From assembly GCF_001570365.1 (NCBI RefSeq), contig NZ_BBYK01000074.1:1-64000 (forward strand): a stretch of 64,000 bases of DNA, written 5' to 3'. Under the pieces are notes generated by a model. The model saw only the letters and a program-made list of their open reading frames with translations. It ran no database searches and was not told where the DNA came from. Shown piece after piece: positions 1 to 8,258 of this stretch. The stretch comes from Microtetraspora fusca (GTDB taxonomy: Bacteria > Actinomycetota > Actinomycetes > Streptosporangiales > Streptosporangiaceae). The stretch's first letter is position 1, and each line of letters starts with the position of its first letter. Made by a program: the position numbers and the translations under genes.

Positions 1-329
1 GCCACTGCGGCTCAAGGAGGCGGCCGCCGAGCAAAGCATCGAGAAAGATGGCGAGATCTAAGGGGGTGGAGACGATGGCTCCGGCAGACCAGGACTCCGA
101 GGGCGTGAACTCGGTGGTGTCGATGTAGCCCAAGTCTCGGTCGAGTCTCATGTAGCCGCGAACGTGACGACCCTCGATATGCACCTCGTTTCCGGGCATG
201 TAGGTCGAATCAAGGTGAAGGGGGCGAAAACGCGCTGATGAAAGACATCGGCCAGGGATTGCCGGGTCAGCTTCTCAACAATCAGGCCAAGGAGGATGTA
301 GTCGGTGTTGGAATACCTGCACCAGGCTA
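1..329 (-). pseudogene. Serine hydrolase (beta-lactamase family) fragment, frameshifted
   Basis: Reading the minus strand from about 329 gives a penicillin-binding-like segment with the YSN catalytic motif followed by TDYILLGLIVEKLT, typical of class C beta-lactamase/esterase-type serine hydrolases. The frame breaks at a run of five G/C bases near 219-223. In the next frame it continues as LHLDSTYMPGNEVHIEGRHV and on through WSAGAIVSTPLDLAIFLDALLGGRL to the window edge. The part before YSN, which should carry the SxxK serine, is missing: bases beyond about 330 give nothing similar. It is therefore 5'-truncated and frameshifted, and continues left of the window. A homopolymer sequencing error could explain the frameshift but not the missing front. 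Confidence 0.7.
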
Positions 330-500
330 GGAGGGATTGTGGACGCTTTCTGCCCTCTTTGCGATGGCGATCGCGCCGCGTCCGCGACCCGTGTCCTGGC
401 CTTGCCGGAGATCCTCCGAGACCGCGGTGGAGGTCAGGCCTTGGCCCAGCAGGCGCGGTGTCCGGCCACCTTGGTGGTGCTGCTGTGGGTGCCGCGTGGG
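330..500. other. Gene-less stretch beside the hydrolase fragment
   Basis: No reading frame here resembles a protein and no clear repeat or hairpin stands out. It lies between the truncated hydrolase fragment and the end of the oxidoreductase gene, so it may hold the breakpoint that removed the hydrolase N-terminus. Confidence 0.4.
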
Positions 501-1532
501 CTATGGGGTCAGCACGACCTTTCCGGCGACGGTGCCGGATTCCGCCAGCCGCAGGGCGTCGGCGATGCGGGTGAGGGGCAGTCGGGCGGCGATCCGGACG
601 GTGATGTCACCGCGCTGGAGGGCGGCGAAGACCTGGGTGAGGTCGGTGCGTAGCCGGGCCCGGAACCGGTTTTTGGCCAGGGCTCGTCCGGCCCAGATGT
701 TGAAGAAGTAGGCGCGGCGCCGGTTCGGTAGGGCGTGCCACAGCCAGACCCGGCCGAGCAGTTTGAGGACGGGCCACTGCTTGGACCCCTCGTCGTCGCG
801 GGTGGAGGCGCTGCCGTAGGAGACGAGCGTGCCGCCGGGGGCCAGGAGGCGCCAGGAGTCGACGATGCCGTGGCCGCCGACATGGTCGAAGACGGCATCC
901 ACCCCGCCGGGGGCGAGTTCGCGGACCCGTGCGGCGACGTGCTCGGTGCGGTAGTCGACGGGGGTGACGCCCTGGTCCCGCAGGGTGTCGTGGTGGCGGG
1001 CGGAGGCCGTGCCGATGACCTTCACTCCCGCGGCCTGGGCGAGTTGGACCAGGACCGAGCCGACGCCGCCGTTGGCGCCGTGCACCAGGATGGTCTGCCC
1101 GCTGCGGACGCGTGCCTTGCGGTGCAGCATCTGCCAGGCGGTGATGCCGTTCACGACGAGGGTCTCCGCCTCCGCCGCGCCGATCCCGTCGGGGACCGGA
1201 ACCACGTCCGCTGCGTCGACGAGCACGTGGCTGGCCCAGCCGCCGACCTTGACCAGCGCGGCGACCCGGGTGCCGGCCAGGCCCGGCTCGACGCCCTCGC
1301 CGGTGGCCAGCACCGTGCCGACGAGGTCGTAGCCGGGCACGAACGGGAACGCCGGCTGGTCGTAGTAGCGGCCGCGGCGCATCTGCTGCTCGGCGAAGGA
1401 GACGCCCGTCGCCTCCATTCGGATGAGGACCTGGCCCGGGCCCGCGGCGGGGACCCTCCCGCGCCGGATCTGCAGCCCTTCCGGCTCGACCTTGCCCGGC
1501 AGGACGACCTCGACGAGTCCTTCGGCGTTCAT
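501..1532 (-). CDS. MDR-family quinone oxidoreductase / zinc-type alcohol dehydrogenase-like protein
   Basis: A 343-residue medium-chain dehydrogenase/reductase, probably cytoplasmic and NADPH-dependent. The N-terminal GroES-like fold (PGQVLIRMEATGVSF, then PFVPGYDLVGTV) is followed by a Rossmann domain with the nucleotide loop HGANGGVGSVLVQLAQAAG near residues 150-170. The cysteine and histidine zinc ligands of true alcohol dehydrogenases are absent, which fits the zinc-free NADPH:quinone reductase/enoyl reductase branch; the substrate cannot be read from sequence. The start has a good Shine-Dalgarno (CGGAGG). About 38 bases upstream lies a palindromic TTAG...CTAA box that recurs before the nearby TetR gene, so TetR control is likely. 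Confidence 0.9.
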   Translation of the reverse strand: MNAEGLVEVVLPGKVEPEGLQIRRGRVPAAGPGQVLIRMEATGVSFAEQQMRRGRYYDQPAFPFVPGYDLVGTVLATGEGVEPGLAGTRVAALVKVGGWASHVLVDAADVVPVPDGIGAAEAETLVVNGITAWQMLHRKARVRSGQTILVHGANGGVGSVLVQLAQAAGVKVIGTASARHHDTLRDQGVTPVDYRTEHVAARVRELAPGGVDAVFDHVGGHGIVDSWRLLAPGGTLVSYGSASTRDDEGSKQWPVLKLLGRVWLWHALPNRRRAYFFNIWAGRALAKNRFRARLRTDLTQVFAALQRGDITVRIAARLPLTRIADALRLAESGTVAGKVVLTP

Positions 1533-1569
1533 GTCGACCTCCGGCGTTGGTTACTTGTCTTCATGTTCA

Positions 1570-1582
1570 TTAGGGCCTCTAA
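1570..1582. promoter_or_regulatory. Candidate TetR operator upstream of the oxidoreductase
   Basis: The 13-base imperfect palindrome TTAGGGCCTCTAA lies 38 bases before the oxidoreductase start. Its right half belongs to the octamer CCTCTAAC (1576-1583), which recurs at 2066-2073 (reverse) and 2118-2125 in front of the small membrane protein and the TetR gene. Confidence 0.5.
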
Positions 1583-1637
1583 CTCGTTGCCATGGGGAGG
1601 TGCGCGTTCTGTGCAAGGGGTGTGGCGGCGCGCTCCG

Positions 1638-1985
1638 TCAGCGTCGGCGGGCTCGAAGGATGGCCACGATGAGTGCGGCGGACGCGGCGCCGATCAACCC
1701 GACGAAAGCGGGGTGAATGTCCTTGGACAGGCTCGGCGCACCGTCGGGTCGCGTCAGCCATATGGCGAGTGGGATCGCGTACGTGACGGCGAGAAGCGCG
1801 GCCGCCCAGCGGATTGTCCGGTCGCGGGTGTGACGGAGCGCGCCGACCAGCGCGATCGCGACCGGAACGATCGCCAGCAGGGCGAACTGGCCGAGCACCA
1901 GGACGGGGACCGCCCAGGAGGAGACGGTCACCGCCAGTGGAGTGTGCCGGCCGGTGCAAGGAAGTGACGTGGACGTGGTCGTCAT
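1638..1985 (-). CDS. Small integral membrane protein, hypothetical
   Basis: A 115-residue protein with three clear hydrophobic segments, at about residues 20-47 (AVTVSSWAVPVLVLGQFALL onward), 58-76 and 92-110, ending in a basic RARRR tail. I do not recognise a named family. A GAAGGG ribosome-binding sequence sits about eight bases before the ATG. It lies between the MDR oxidoreductase (same strand) and the divergent TetR gene. A GTTAGAGG box 80 bases upstream overlaps a possible minus-strand -10 (TAACGT), so it is probably a third member of the TetR regulon. The context suggests a membrane accessory of a stress or detoxification unit; that is inference. Confidence 0.7.
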   Translation of the reverse strand: MTTTSTSLPCTGRHTPLAVTVSSWAVPVLVLGQFALLAIVPVAIALVGALRHTRDRTIRWAAALLAVTYAIPLAIWLTRPDGAPSLSKDIHPAFVGLIGAASAALIVAILRARRR

Positions 1986-2065
1986 CGCGGTGTCCCTTCG
2001 TCTGTGGAGTGCATGGCTGTGAATCAGTGCCGTGCATCCGCGATCAGCGAGAGCCTCATGCTTAC

Positions 2066-2125
2066 GTTAGAGGTTATAACTAAACCAAGAAGAGAGTGTC
2101 AATAGGGATCGTGATACCCTCTAAC
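2066..2125. promoter_or_regulatory. Divergent promoter region with two TetR operator candidates
   Basis: This AT-rich stretch, in sharp contrast to its surroundings, carries GTTAGAGG (2066-2073) and CCTCTAAC (2118-2125) in opposite orientation. The first lies within a TTAG...CTAA dyad (2067-2083). The second covers where a -35 would sit for a -10 of TAGCTT at 2141-2146 serving the TetR gene. The first overlaps a possible minus-strand -10 for the membrane protein gene. Binding by the adjacent TetR would silence both directions. Confidence 0.5.
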
Positions 2126-2162
2126 TAAATCTTCACAATGTAGCTTCACAAGGTGGCGGGTC

Positions 2163-2810
2163 ATGGCGGAGACGGACACGAAGACCCCTCGCGAGCGCTA
2201 CCGGACCCAGGTGCGCGCGGAGATCAAGGAGCACGCGTGGGAGCAGATCGCCACGACGGGGGCGTCCGCGCTCTCCCTCAATGCGATCGCCAAGCAGATG
2301 GGCATGAGCGGGCCCGCGCTCTACCGCTACTACGACGGCCGCGACGCACTGATCACCGAGCTCATCAGGGACGCCTACCGAAGCCTCGCCGACACTCTCC
2401 GCTCGGCCTCCGCCGCAGGTGCCGACCTGGCCGTGCTGGCGCACACCCTGCGTGCCTGGGCGCTGGAGGACCCCCAGCGGTACCTCCTCATCTACGGCAC
2501 CCCCGTCCCCGGCTACCACGCGCCCGACGAGATCACGCTCATCTCGTCCGAGACCATGGCGATGCTGCTCGACGCCTGCATGGCGCTGCCCTCGGACAGT
2601 CCCGTGACGCCGTTCGACGCACACCTGGCGGACCACCGCGACTGGGCGGACGGCCACCCCGCCCCGCCCGCGGTCCTGCACGGGGCCCTGAGGTTCTGGA
2701 CCCGGCTGCACGGTGTCCTGTCCCTGGAACTCGCCGGCCACTTCACCGGAATGGGATTCGACCCCGCCCTGCTCTTCGCGGCCGAACTGGACGACCTGCT
2801 GGCGCACTGA
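2163..2810 (+). CDS. TetR/AcrR family transcriptional regulator
   Basis: A 215-residue one-component repressor. The N-terminal helix-turn-helix spans about residues 18-62 (EHAWEQIATTGASALSLNAI, then AKQMGMSGPALYRYYDGRDAL), the canonical TetR recognition pattern with YRYY. The rest is an all-alpha ligand-binding domain, with WALEDPQRYLLIYGTPVPGY typical of the WHG-type C-terminal family. AAGGTGG is placed well before the ATG. It is divergent from the membrane protein and MDR oxidoreductase genes, and the shared CCTCTAAC octamer before all three transcription units suggests autoregulation plus control of both neighbours. The ligand is unknown; an electrophile or quinone reduced by the oxidoreductase would be logical. 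Confidence 0.92.
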   Translation: MAETDTKTPRERYRTQVRAEIKEHAWEQIATTGASALSLNAIAKQMGMSGPALYRYYDGRDALITELIRDAYRSLADTLRSASAAGADLAVLAHTLRAWALEDPQRYLLIYGTPVPGYHAPDEITLISSETMAMLLDACMALPSDSPVTPFDAHLADHRDWADGHPAPPAVLHGALRFWTRLHGVLSLELAGHFTGMGFDPALLFAAELDDLLAH

Positions 2811-3061
2811 GCACCGCCGGCCAACCGAGCAGGGGACGGGCCGGCAAACGTCCGGGCCGCGAGGCCGGTCGAATCCCTGAATTGGCCACCGTCGGCTACC
2901 TGAGGCGGGCGGCGTGACACGAGCAGCCGATCGCATTGCGGCGCGGCCGACAGGCGGTGATCAAGTGGCTTGCAAGCGGGTGGCCCTTCACTGCGTGCAC
3001 AAGCCCGGGTGACACAGGCAAGTGCCAGACCGGGACGTGCCCGCTATTTCAGGAGATCTCG

Positions 3062-4075
3062 ATGAAGCGCACCGCACTCCCTCCGACCGCCGACGCGATC
3101 GCCGCCACCCCAGTGTTGAAGCTGCGCGTCCTTTCCGGACTCGCCCTCGTTCCTGCGTTGCTGACCCCCGTGCTGCTCACACCCGATGCCGTTCTCGCCC
3201 GCACCGCCACTGCGGACGGAGCCGGTGCGGCCGCCGCGGCCACCGGGATCACGAGCGCGGCGCCGAAGCCGATCGAGGGGGTCGCCGTCTACTTCAGGGA
3301 GGGCAAGGGAAATCCGATCAGCCGGTACGAGCCCGGCAAGGGATTTATCAAGATCGGCAGTGCGCCGGAGATGTACCAGTTCGCCGCCTCGCCCGACGGT
3401 ACGAGGCTCGCCTGGATCACGCTGGACGGCAAACTCCACGTCGGGGACGGGGGCACGTCGAAGATCGTGGCCAAGGGCGCCGCTGCAGGGGGGCCCTGCC
3501 TCACGCCGGTCTGGTCCCCCGACTCCGCCCAGGTCGCCTACTTCCCCAAGAGCAATGCCGACAGGTCGCCGCTGATGGTGGTCAACGCGGACGGCACGGG
3601 CGCGCGCAAGGCCGGTAAGACGTTCGGCGTCTGCCACCTCGCCTGGTCCGCCGACGGGCGCCACCTCGCCGGATATACCGGGACGACCGCAGGCGTCTAC
3701 GTTTTCGACATGCGGACCGGGACCTCGGTCCGGGCCAAGGGCATCAAGCTGGCCAACCACGTGCAGAGCCTGTCGCCGGACGGCAGGAAGGTCGTGGTGC
3801 ACACCCTGTCGCCGGAGGATCCGGGGGGAGACGGGGGTTGGCCGGTGGGGTTCACGCCGACGATCGTCGACACCATCACCGGCAAGAAGGTGCCCATCCC
3901 AGTCAAGGGGACCAAGATGGGCGCGTTCTACCTCGCCGACGGCCGCCTGGTGGTCCGCGTCCTCGGTCGCACGCACAACACCCTGGTCGTGCTCGACTCC
4001 GCCGGCAGGGAACTGCAGCGGCTCGCCGAGCCGGCGCAGACGCGAAACCAGGCCCTGCTCCAGATCGTCAGATGA
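3062..4075 (+). CDS. Secreted TolB-like beta-propeller protein
   Basis: A 337-residue protein with an N-terminal hydrophobic segment (about residues 20-45, ending in an alanine-rich export-like stretch), then blades of the WD40-like/TolB type. Examples are FAASPDGTRLAWITLDGKLH, PVWSPDSAQVAYFP, LAWSADGRHLAGYTG and SLSPDGRKVVVH. I chose the ATG at 3062 because it directly follows AGGAG with good spacing and begins a normal signal sequence (MKRTALPP); the frame is open further upstream without support. The probable location is exported, possibly membrane-anchored. Propellers of this kind bind proteins or peptidoglycan partners; no catalytic motif is seen. The function is unknown and the gene stands alone. 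Confidence 0.75.
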   Translation: MKRTALPPTADAIAATPVLKLRVLSGLALVPALLTPVLLTPDAVLARTATADGAGAAAAATGITSAAPKPIEGVAVYFREGKGNPISRYEPGKGFIKIGSAPEMYQFAASPDGTRLAWITLDGKLHVGDGGTSKIVAKGAAAGGPCLTPVWSPDSAQVAYFPKSNADRSPLMVVNADGTGARKAGKTFGVCHLAWSADGRHLAGYTGTTAGVYVFDMRTGTSVRAKGIKLANHVQSLSPDGRKVVVHTLSPEDPGGDGGWPVGFTPTIVDTITGKKVPIPVKGTKMGAFYLADGRLVVRVLGRTHNTLVVLDSAGRELQRLAEPAQTRNQALLQIVR

Positions 4076-4213
4076 CCCACACCACCGGAACGGGCTCGCG
4101 ACTCCTATCTCTGCCCCATCGGCGAAGCGGCGGGGGATGACCGGGGCGTCCTGATGGTCAGGGCGACGTGCCATGGTTGTACGGGATGCGCCGTTCGAGC
4201 TGGTGAAGAACTG

Positions 4214-5110
4214 TTATCCGCTTCGGGCGGGGGCGCGGAAGACTTGGCGGCGATGCCATTCGATGTGTGCGGCGTCGACGGGGGCGAGCCCCGGTTGTGG
4301 GGCGCGGGCGGGGCGTTCGGCCAGGGAGAGGACCACATCCTTGGCCGCCGACGTTCGGCCGACGAACCTCGCGGAGACAGTGATCGTCCGGTCGGAGGTA
4401 AGACCGAGGACGCCCTTGTCGAAGAGTTTGTGGTGGATCGCACACAGACACAGGCCGTTGGCGACGTCGTCGGGTCCCTCGAACGCCCACCAGCGGACGT
4501 GGGCGGCGTCGAGGCCGACGGCGGTGCCGTCCAACCATCCGTCGTACTCACAGAACGCGCAGCAGTACTCGTAGGCCATGAGCACGTTCTCGCGGAAGGC
4601 GGGGTCCCGCCGGACCGTCGAACGCGCCCGGACGTTCACCGGGTCGGCTGCGCCGTGCGTTTCCAGGTCGAGGCCGGTGAGTTGGCAGATGTCGGCGTGG
4701 AGAGATGGTTCGAAGTTGGCGTCGAGCAGATGGCGGGCGAGGCGTACGACCAGAAGGGAGTCTTCGGACAGCGCTCGCAGGAGGTCGGGATGGAGCCGGC
4801 CGGAGGCTTGGGCGGCCCGCAGCCGGCCGAGTTCCGGCCCGGGACTGCCCGGGCCGTGAACGGTGTCGACGAGCCAGATGTCGTCGCTGGTCAGGTGGTG
4901 GAACGGGTAACCGGGGCTGGTGTCCCGTGGCGGTCCGAACTCCTTGAGCAGGCGCTTGAGATCCGCTTCCGCTGTGCTGAACGGGATCGGGCCGCCGCCG
5001 TGGCGTTGGAAGCGGCCGAGTGCGTAGAGCAGCAGGAGGGGCTTGTGCGGGGCGCGTTCGCCGCCCCGCGTCCAGCGCCGGATGTCGGCGACCCGCTCGA
5101 CCCAGTCCAT
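4214..5110 (-). CDS. SBD-HNH restriction endonuclease (phosphorothioate-DNA binding type)
   Basis: A 298-residue two-domain nuclease. Residues 15-85 (RGGERAPHKPLLLLYALGRF, then LKRLLKEFGPPRD, SPGYPFHHLTSDDIWLVD) match my recollection of the sulfur-binding domain of ScoMcrA/SprMcrA-type enzymes, which recognise phosphorothioated DNA. Residues 180-230 form an HNH/treble-clef nuclease: CCAFC (C183/C184, C187), DAAHVRWW (H204), then NGLCLCAIHHKLFD (C221, C223, H226, H227). This is the compact SBD-HNH layout of a type IV restriction enzyme. The start at 5110 (MDWVERV) is preferred over the ATG at 5122 because GGTGAT sits four bases before it and family members begin similarly. No dnd or other modification genes are nearby, so it probably attacks foreign modified DNA. 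Confidence 0.8.
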   Translation of the reverse strand: MDWVERVADIRRWTRGGERAPHKPLLLLYALGRFQRHGGGPIPFSTAEADLKRLLKEFGPPRDTSPGYPFHHLTSDDIWLVDTVHGPGSPGPELGRLRAAQASGRLHPDLLRALSEDSLLVVRLARHLLDANFEPSLHADICQLTGLDLETHGAADPVNVRARSTVRRDPAFRENVLMAYEYCCAFCEYDGWLDGTAVGLDAAHVRWWAFEGPDDVANGLCLCAIHHKLFDKGVLGLTSDRTITVSARFVGRTSAAKDVVLSLAERPARAPQPGLAPVDAAHIEWHRRQVFRAPARSG

Positions 5111-5114
5111 GGCC

Positions 5115-5130
5115 ATCACCATATGGTGAT
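5115..5130. promoter_or_regulatory. Perfect 16-base palindrome at the endonuclease start
   Basis: ATCACCATATGGTGAT is its own reverse complement. It lies immediately upstream of the preferred start of the SBD-HNH endonuclease and contains that gene's likely ribosome-binding sequence (GGTGAT). It could be an operator or, in RNA, a hairpin hiding the ribosome site. Either would let a toxic nuclease be held down. Confidence 0.5.
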
Positions 5131-5220
5131 CTTCATCCTGCCGACCAGGGCCTTACCGCCTTGTCGGAGCACGCCCGCTCGGAGTCGCGGATCCCACCAT
5201 GGTCGATCTGGGAGGCCGGC

Positions 5221-7326
5221 TCATCCGATCCCCCCTGTCGGCGCGCCCGCCGTCCTCGGCTCGGGACGCAGCGGAAAGTGACAGGCGACCTGATGCCGGT
5301 CGCCCGCCAGCGGCGGCTCCGTCTCGCAGATCTGCTCGGCGATGGGACACCGCGTCCGGAACCGGCACCCGGTGGGCGGGTTCAGCGCGCTGGGCAGTTC
5401 ACCCCGGATGGTGATGTTCTCGCGCGGCGCGGCGGGTTCGGGGTCGACGGAGGGAACGGCGTCGATGAGCGCTTGGGTGTAGGGGTGCCGGGCGGCCCTG
5501 ACCACGTCGTGGGCCGGGCCGACCTCGACGAGCTTGCCGAGGTACATGACGCCGATCCGGTCCGACATGTAGTCCACGACGGACAGGTCATGGCTGATGA
5601 ACACGTACGCCAGGCCGAGTTCGCGCTGCAGATCGCGCATGAGGTTGAGCACCTGCGCCTGGATCGAAACGTCGAGCGCGCTCACCGGTTCGTCGCCGAC
5701 GATCAGCCGGGGCTGCAGGGCCAGCGCCCGGGCCAGCCCGAGCCGTTGCAACTGGCCGCCGGAGAATTCGTGGGGATAGCGCTCCAGGACTCGTCGCGAC
5801 AGGCCCACCTGGTCGAGCAGCTCCGTGATGCGGGCCCGGCGCGCGGACGTGTCACCCACCTGCTGGATCTCCAGCGGTTCGGCGAGGATGGCGTCGACCC
5901 GCATTCGCGGGTTCATGGCCGCGTAGCTGTCCTGGAACATCAGCTGGACCTGCCGATGCGTCCGCCGGCGTTCGCGGCGGTTCAGCGTGGCGATGTCGGT
6001 CCCGTCGAGGACGATCTGCCCGGCGGTCGGCTTCTCCAGGCCGACCACCAGGCGCCCCACGGTGGACTTGCCGCACCCGGATTCGCCTACCAGCCCGAAG
6101 GTCTCGCCCGGGTGGACCTCGAACGAGACCCCCGCGACGGCGCTCACCTGCCCGGACGCCCGTCGCAGCAGCCCACCGGTCGTGGCGCCGTAGTCCTTGA
6201 CCAGATCACGGACCGACAGGATCGCCTCCGTGGCCGCCTCGGGCGCCTCCGTGGACGGGGGCGCCGGGACGGTCCGGACGGCCGTGGCAGTGGTCGTCGC
6301 GGTGACCGGGTGCAGGCACGCGTACCGGTGCTCGCCGGTTGACAGGGTCACCTCGGTGGTACGGCACTCCGGTGTCGCGAATCGGCAGCGCGGGGCGAAA
6401 CGGCACCCGTTCAGGGGCCGGGACAGGTCCGGCGGCAGGCCGGGGATGCTGTACAGGCGCTTGCCCGCACCGGTCTCGCCGGTCACCGACTCGGGAAGCG
6501 ACTCCATGAGCGCCTCGGTGTAGCGGTGCCGGGGTGCGCGGAAGAGCCGCGCGGTCGGGGCGGTCTCCACCACGCGGCCGGCATACATGACCGCGACACG
6601 GTCGGCGCGGCCGGCGATCACCCCCAGATCGTGGGTGACGAGGATGACGGCCATCCCGAACTCTTCACGCAGGTCGTCGATGAGCTCGAGGATCTGACGC
6701 TGCGTGGTGACGTCGAGCGCCGTCGTGGGCTCGTCGGCGATGAGGAGGCGCGGGGAGCAGATGAGCGCCATGGCGATGACGACGCGTTGGCGCATCCCGC
6801 CGGAAAGCTGATGGGGATAGTCGTCGACGATCTTGTCTGCGCGCGGCATCCCGACCCGGCGCAGGATCTCGATGGCTCGCGCGCGGGCCTCCGCCTTGCC
6901 GACGCCCTCGTGTACGCGCAGCGGCTCGGCGACCTGGGTCCCGATGCGCATCGTCGGGTTGAGCGAGGTGAGCGGGTCCTGGAACACCATGCCCATGCGG
7001 ACGCCGCGGATCCGGCGCACCTCGTCCGGCGGCAGGGACCGCAGGTCGCGCCCCTCGAAGAGGATCTGCCCGCCGACCACGCTGCCGCCGGAGGGCAGCA
7101 GGCCCATGACCGACAGCGCGGTCATCGTCTTGCCGCTGCCGGACTCGCCCACGATGCCGAGGGTCTCTCCCGGCCGGACCTCCAGGTTGACGTCGTCGAG
7201 GGCGTGTACGGTGCCGCGACGCAGCGCGATGTTGGTGCTGAGGTGACGCAGCTGCAGCAGCGGCCGGCTCTCTCCGCTGTCACCGGGCGCCCCGTCGTAC
7301 GGGGCCGTGTCGATTGGTGCGCTCAT
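5221..7326 (-). CDS. ABC transporter, fused double ATP-binding protein (DppD-DppF type)
   Basis: A 701-residue cytoplasmic protein with two complete ABC ATPase domains in tandem. The first has Walker A GESGSGKT (residues 60-67), signature LSGGMRQR and Walker B LLIADEP, followed by the oligopeptide-type C-terminal extension with FAPRC. The second has [24 protein letters not shown] and another extension with [14 protein letters not shown]. Both extensions are typical of dipeptide/oligopeptide/nickel importers. The start at 7326 has AGGAG upstream and lies 14 bases from the preceding permease stop, so it is the last gene of a four-gene operon. The frame stays open upstream, but that would overlap the permease. 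The fusion replaces the usual separate D and F subunits. Confidence 0.93.
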   Translation of the reverse strand: MSAPIDTAPYDGAPGDSGESRPLLQLRHLSTNIALRRGTVHALDDVNLEVRPGETLGIVGESGSGKTMTALSVMGLLPSGGSVVGGQILFEGRDLRSLPPDEVRRIRGVRMGMVFQDPLTSLNPTMRIGTQVAEPLRVHEGVGKAEARARAIEILRRVGMPRADKIVDDYPHQLSGGMRQRVVIAMALICSPRLLIADEPTTALDVTTQRQILELIDDLREEFGMAVILVTHDLGVIAGRADRVAVMYAGRVVETAPTARLFRAPRHRYTEALMESLPESVTGETGAGKRLYSIPGLPPDLSRPLNGCRFAPRCRFATPECRTTEVTLSTGEHRYACLHPVTATTTATAVRTVPAPPSTEAPEAATEAILSVRDLVKDYGATTGGLLRRASGQVSAVAGVSFEVHPGETFGLVGESGCGKSTVGRLVVGLEKPTAGQIVLDGTDIATLNRRERRRTHRQVQLMFQDSYAAMNPRMRVDAILAEPLEIQQVGDTSARRARITELLDQVGLSRRVLERYPHEFSGGQLQRLGLARALALQPRLIVGDEPVSALDVSIQAQVLNLMRDLQRELGLAYVFISHDLSVVDYMSDRIGVMYLGKLVEVGPAHDVVRAARHPYTQALIDAVPSVDPEPAAPRENITIRGELPSALNPPTGCRFRTRCPIAEQICETEPPLAGDRHQVACHFPLRPEPRTAGAPTGGIG

Positions 7327-7340
7327 TAATCCTGCTCCTG

Positions 7341-8258
7341 CTAGCGTCGCCGGAGGCGGACCTCGAAGGCGTCCCTCAGCCCGTCGCCGATGAAGTTGAA
7401 GGCGAGGACGATGAGGATGATGGCGATTCCGGGTGGGTAGAGCAGCCACCAGTGGCCGCTGAATGTGTCGGCGAGACCGTCGGAGAGCATCCCGCCCCAG
7501 TTGGCCGCCGGTGGGGGAACGCCGAGGCCGAGGAACGACAGGTAGGCGACGTAGAGGATCGCGTCGGCGATCTGGAAGGTCGCGTTGACGATCACGGTCC
7601 CGATGGCGTTGGGGATGATGTGCCGTCGCACCGCACGTCCACCGGCCCCGCCCATCGAACGCATGGCCTGGATGTACTCGCGGGAGCGCAGCGACAGTGC
7701 CTCACCTCGTACGAGCCGGGCCGGCCCGAGCCAGGCGAAGGCTCCGATGATGAGGATGAGCATCGACACGCTCGGTGTGACGATGGCGGCCAGGAGCATG
7801 AAAAGGAACAGCGACGGGATCGACATCATCGCGTCGACGAGCCGCATCATCGCGGCGTCCACCCACCCGCCGGCGAAACCGGCGATGGCGCCCCACACCG
7901 TTCCCACGACGGTGGCGAGGATTCCCGCCGCGAGCCCGACGATGATGGAGGTCTGCCCGCCGAGCATGAGACGACCCAGCTGGTCGTAGCCGACCCCGTC
8001 GGTGCCCAGCGGGTGTCCGTCCGTACCGGGGGGAAGATGCACGGCGGAGAGATCGGTGTGCACCTGGTCGGTCTGGTAGAAGAGCGGTCCGAGGAAGCAG
8101 GCCGCGGCGAGGAGTACGAACATGGCCAGGCCCACCAAGGCCAGCCGGTTCTCGCAGAAGACCTCCACCCCTTGGCGCCACAGGCCCCGGACGGGCGTCT
8201 CGTCCGGCTGCGGCGACGTTCCTTCGGACATGCCGGTTGTCTCAGCCGGTGTGGTCAC
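7341..8258 (-). CDS. ABC transporter permease, DppC type
   Basis: A 305-residue inner-membrane permease with about six transmembrane segments. The first hydrophobic stretch (RLALVGLAMFVLLAAACFLG, about residues 38-57) is preceded by a polar N-terminus, as in DppC/OppC. The EAA-like coupling loop (SREYIQAMRSMGGAGGRAVR then RHIIPNAIG) is near residues 190-215, and the protein ends RDAFEVRLRRR. It overlaps the upstream permease gene by four bases (ATGA), implying translational coupling, and lies 14 bases before the ATPase. The substrate is expected to be peptide-like, given the neighbouring M81 peptidase. Confidence 0.93.
   Translation of the reverse strand: MTTPAETTGMSEGTSPQPDETPVRGLWRQGVEVFCENRLALVGLAMFVLLAAACFLGPLFYQTDQVHTDLSAVHLPPGTDGHPLGTDGVGYDQLGRLMLGGQTSIIVGLAAGILATVVGTVWGAIAGFAGGWVDAAMMRLVDAMMSIPSLFLFMLLAAIVTPSVSMLILIIGAFAWLGPARLVRGEALSLRSREYIQAMRSMGGAGGRAVRRHIIPNAIGTVIVNATFQIADAILYVAYLSFLGLGVPPPAANWGGMLSDGLADTFSGHWWLLYPPGIAIILIVLAFNFIGDGLRDAFEVRLRRR

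Noticed and set aside
2850-2900. tRNA-like word GGTCGAATCCC followed by a CCACC
   Set aside because: No cloverleaf can be drawn: acceptor and anticodon arms are missing. It is most likely chance in GC-rich spacer.
5221-5400. Start of a plus-strand gene near 5199-5280
   Set aside because: The frames there are antisense to the C-terminus of the double ATPase, which has a clear oligopeptide-transporter extension.
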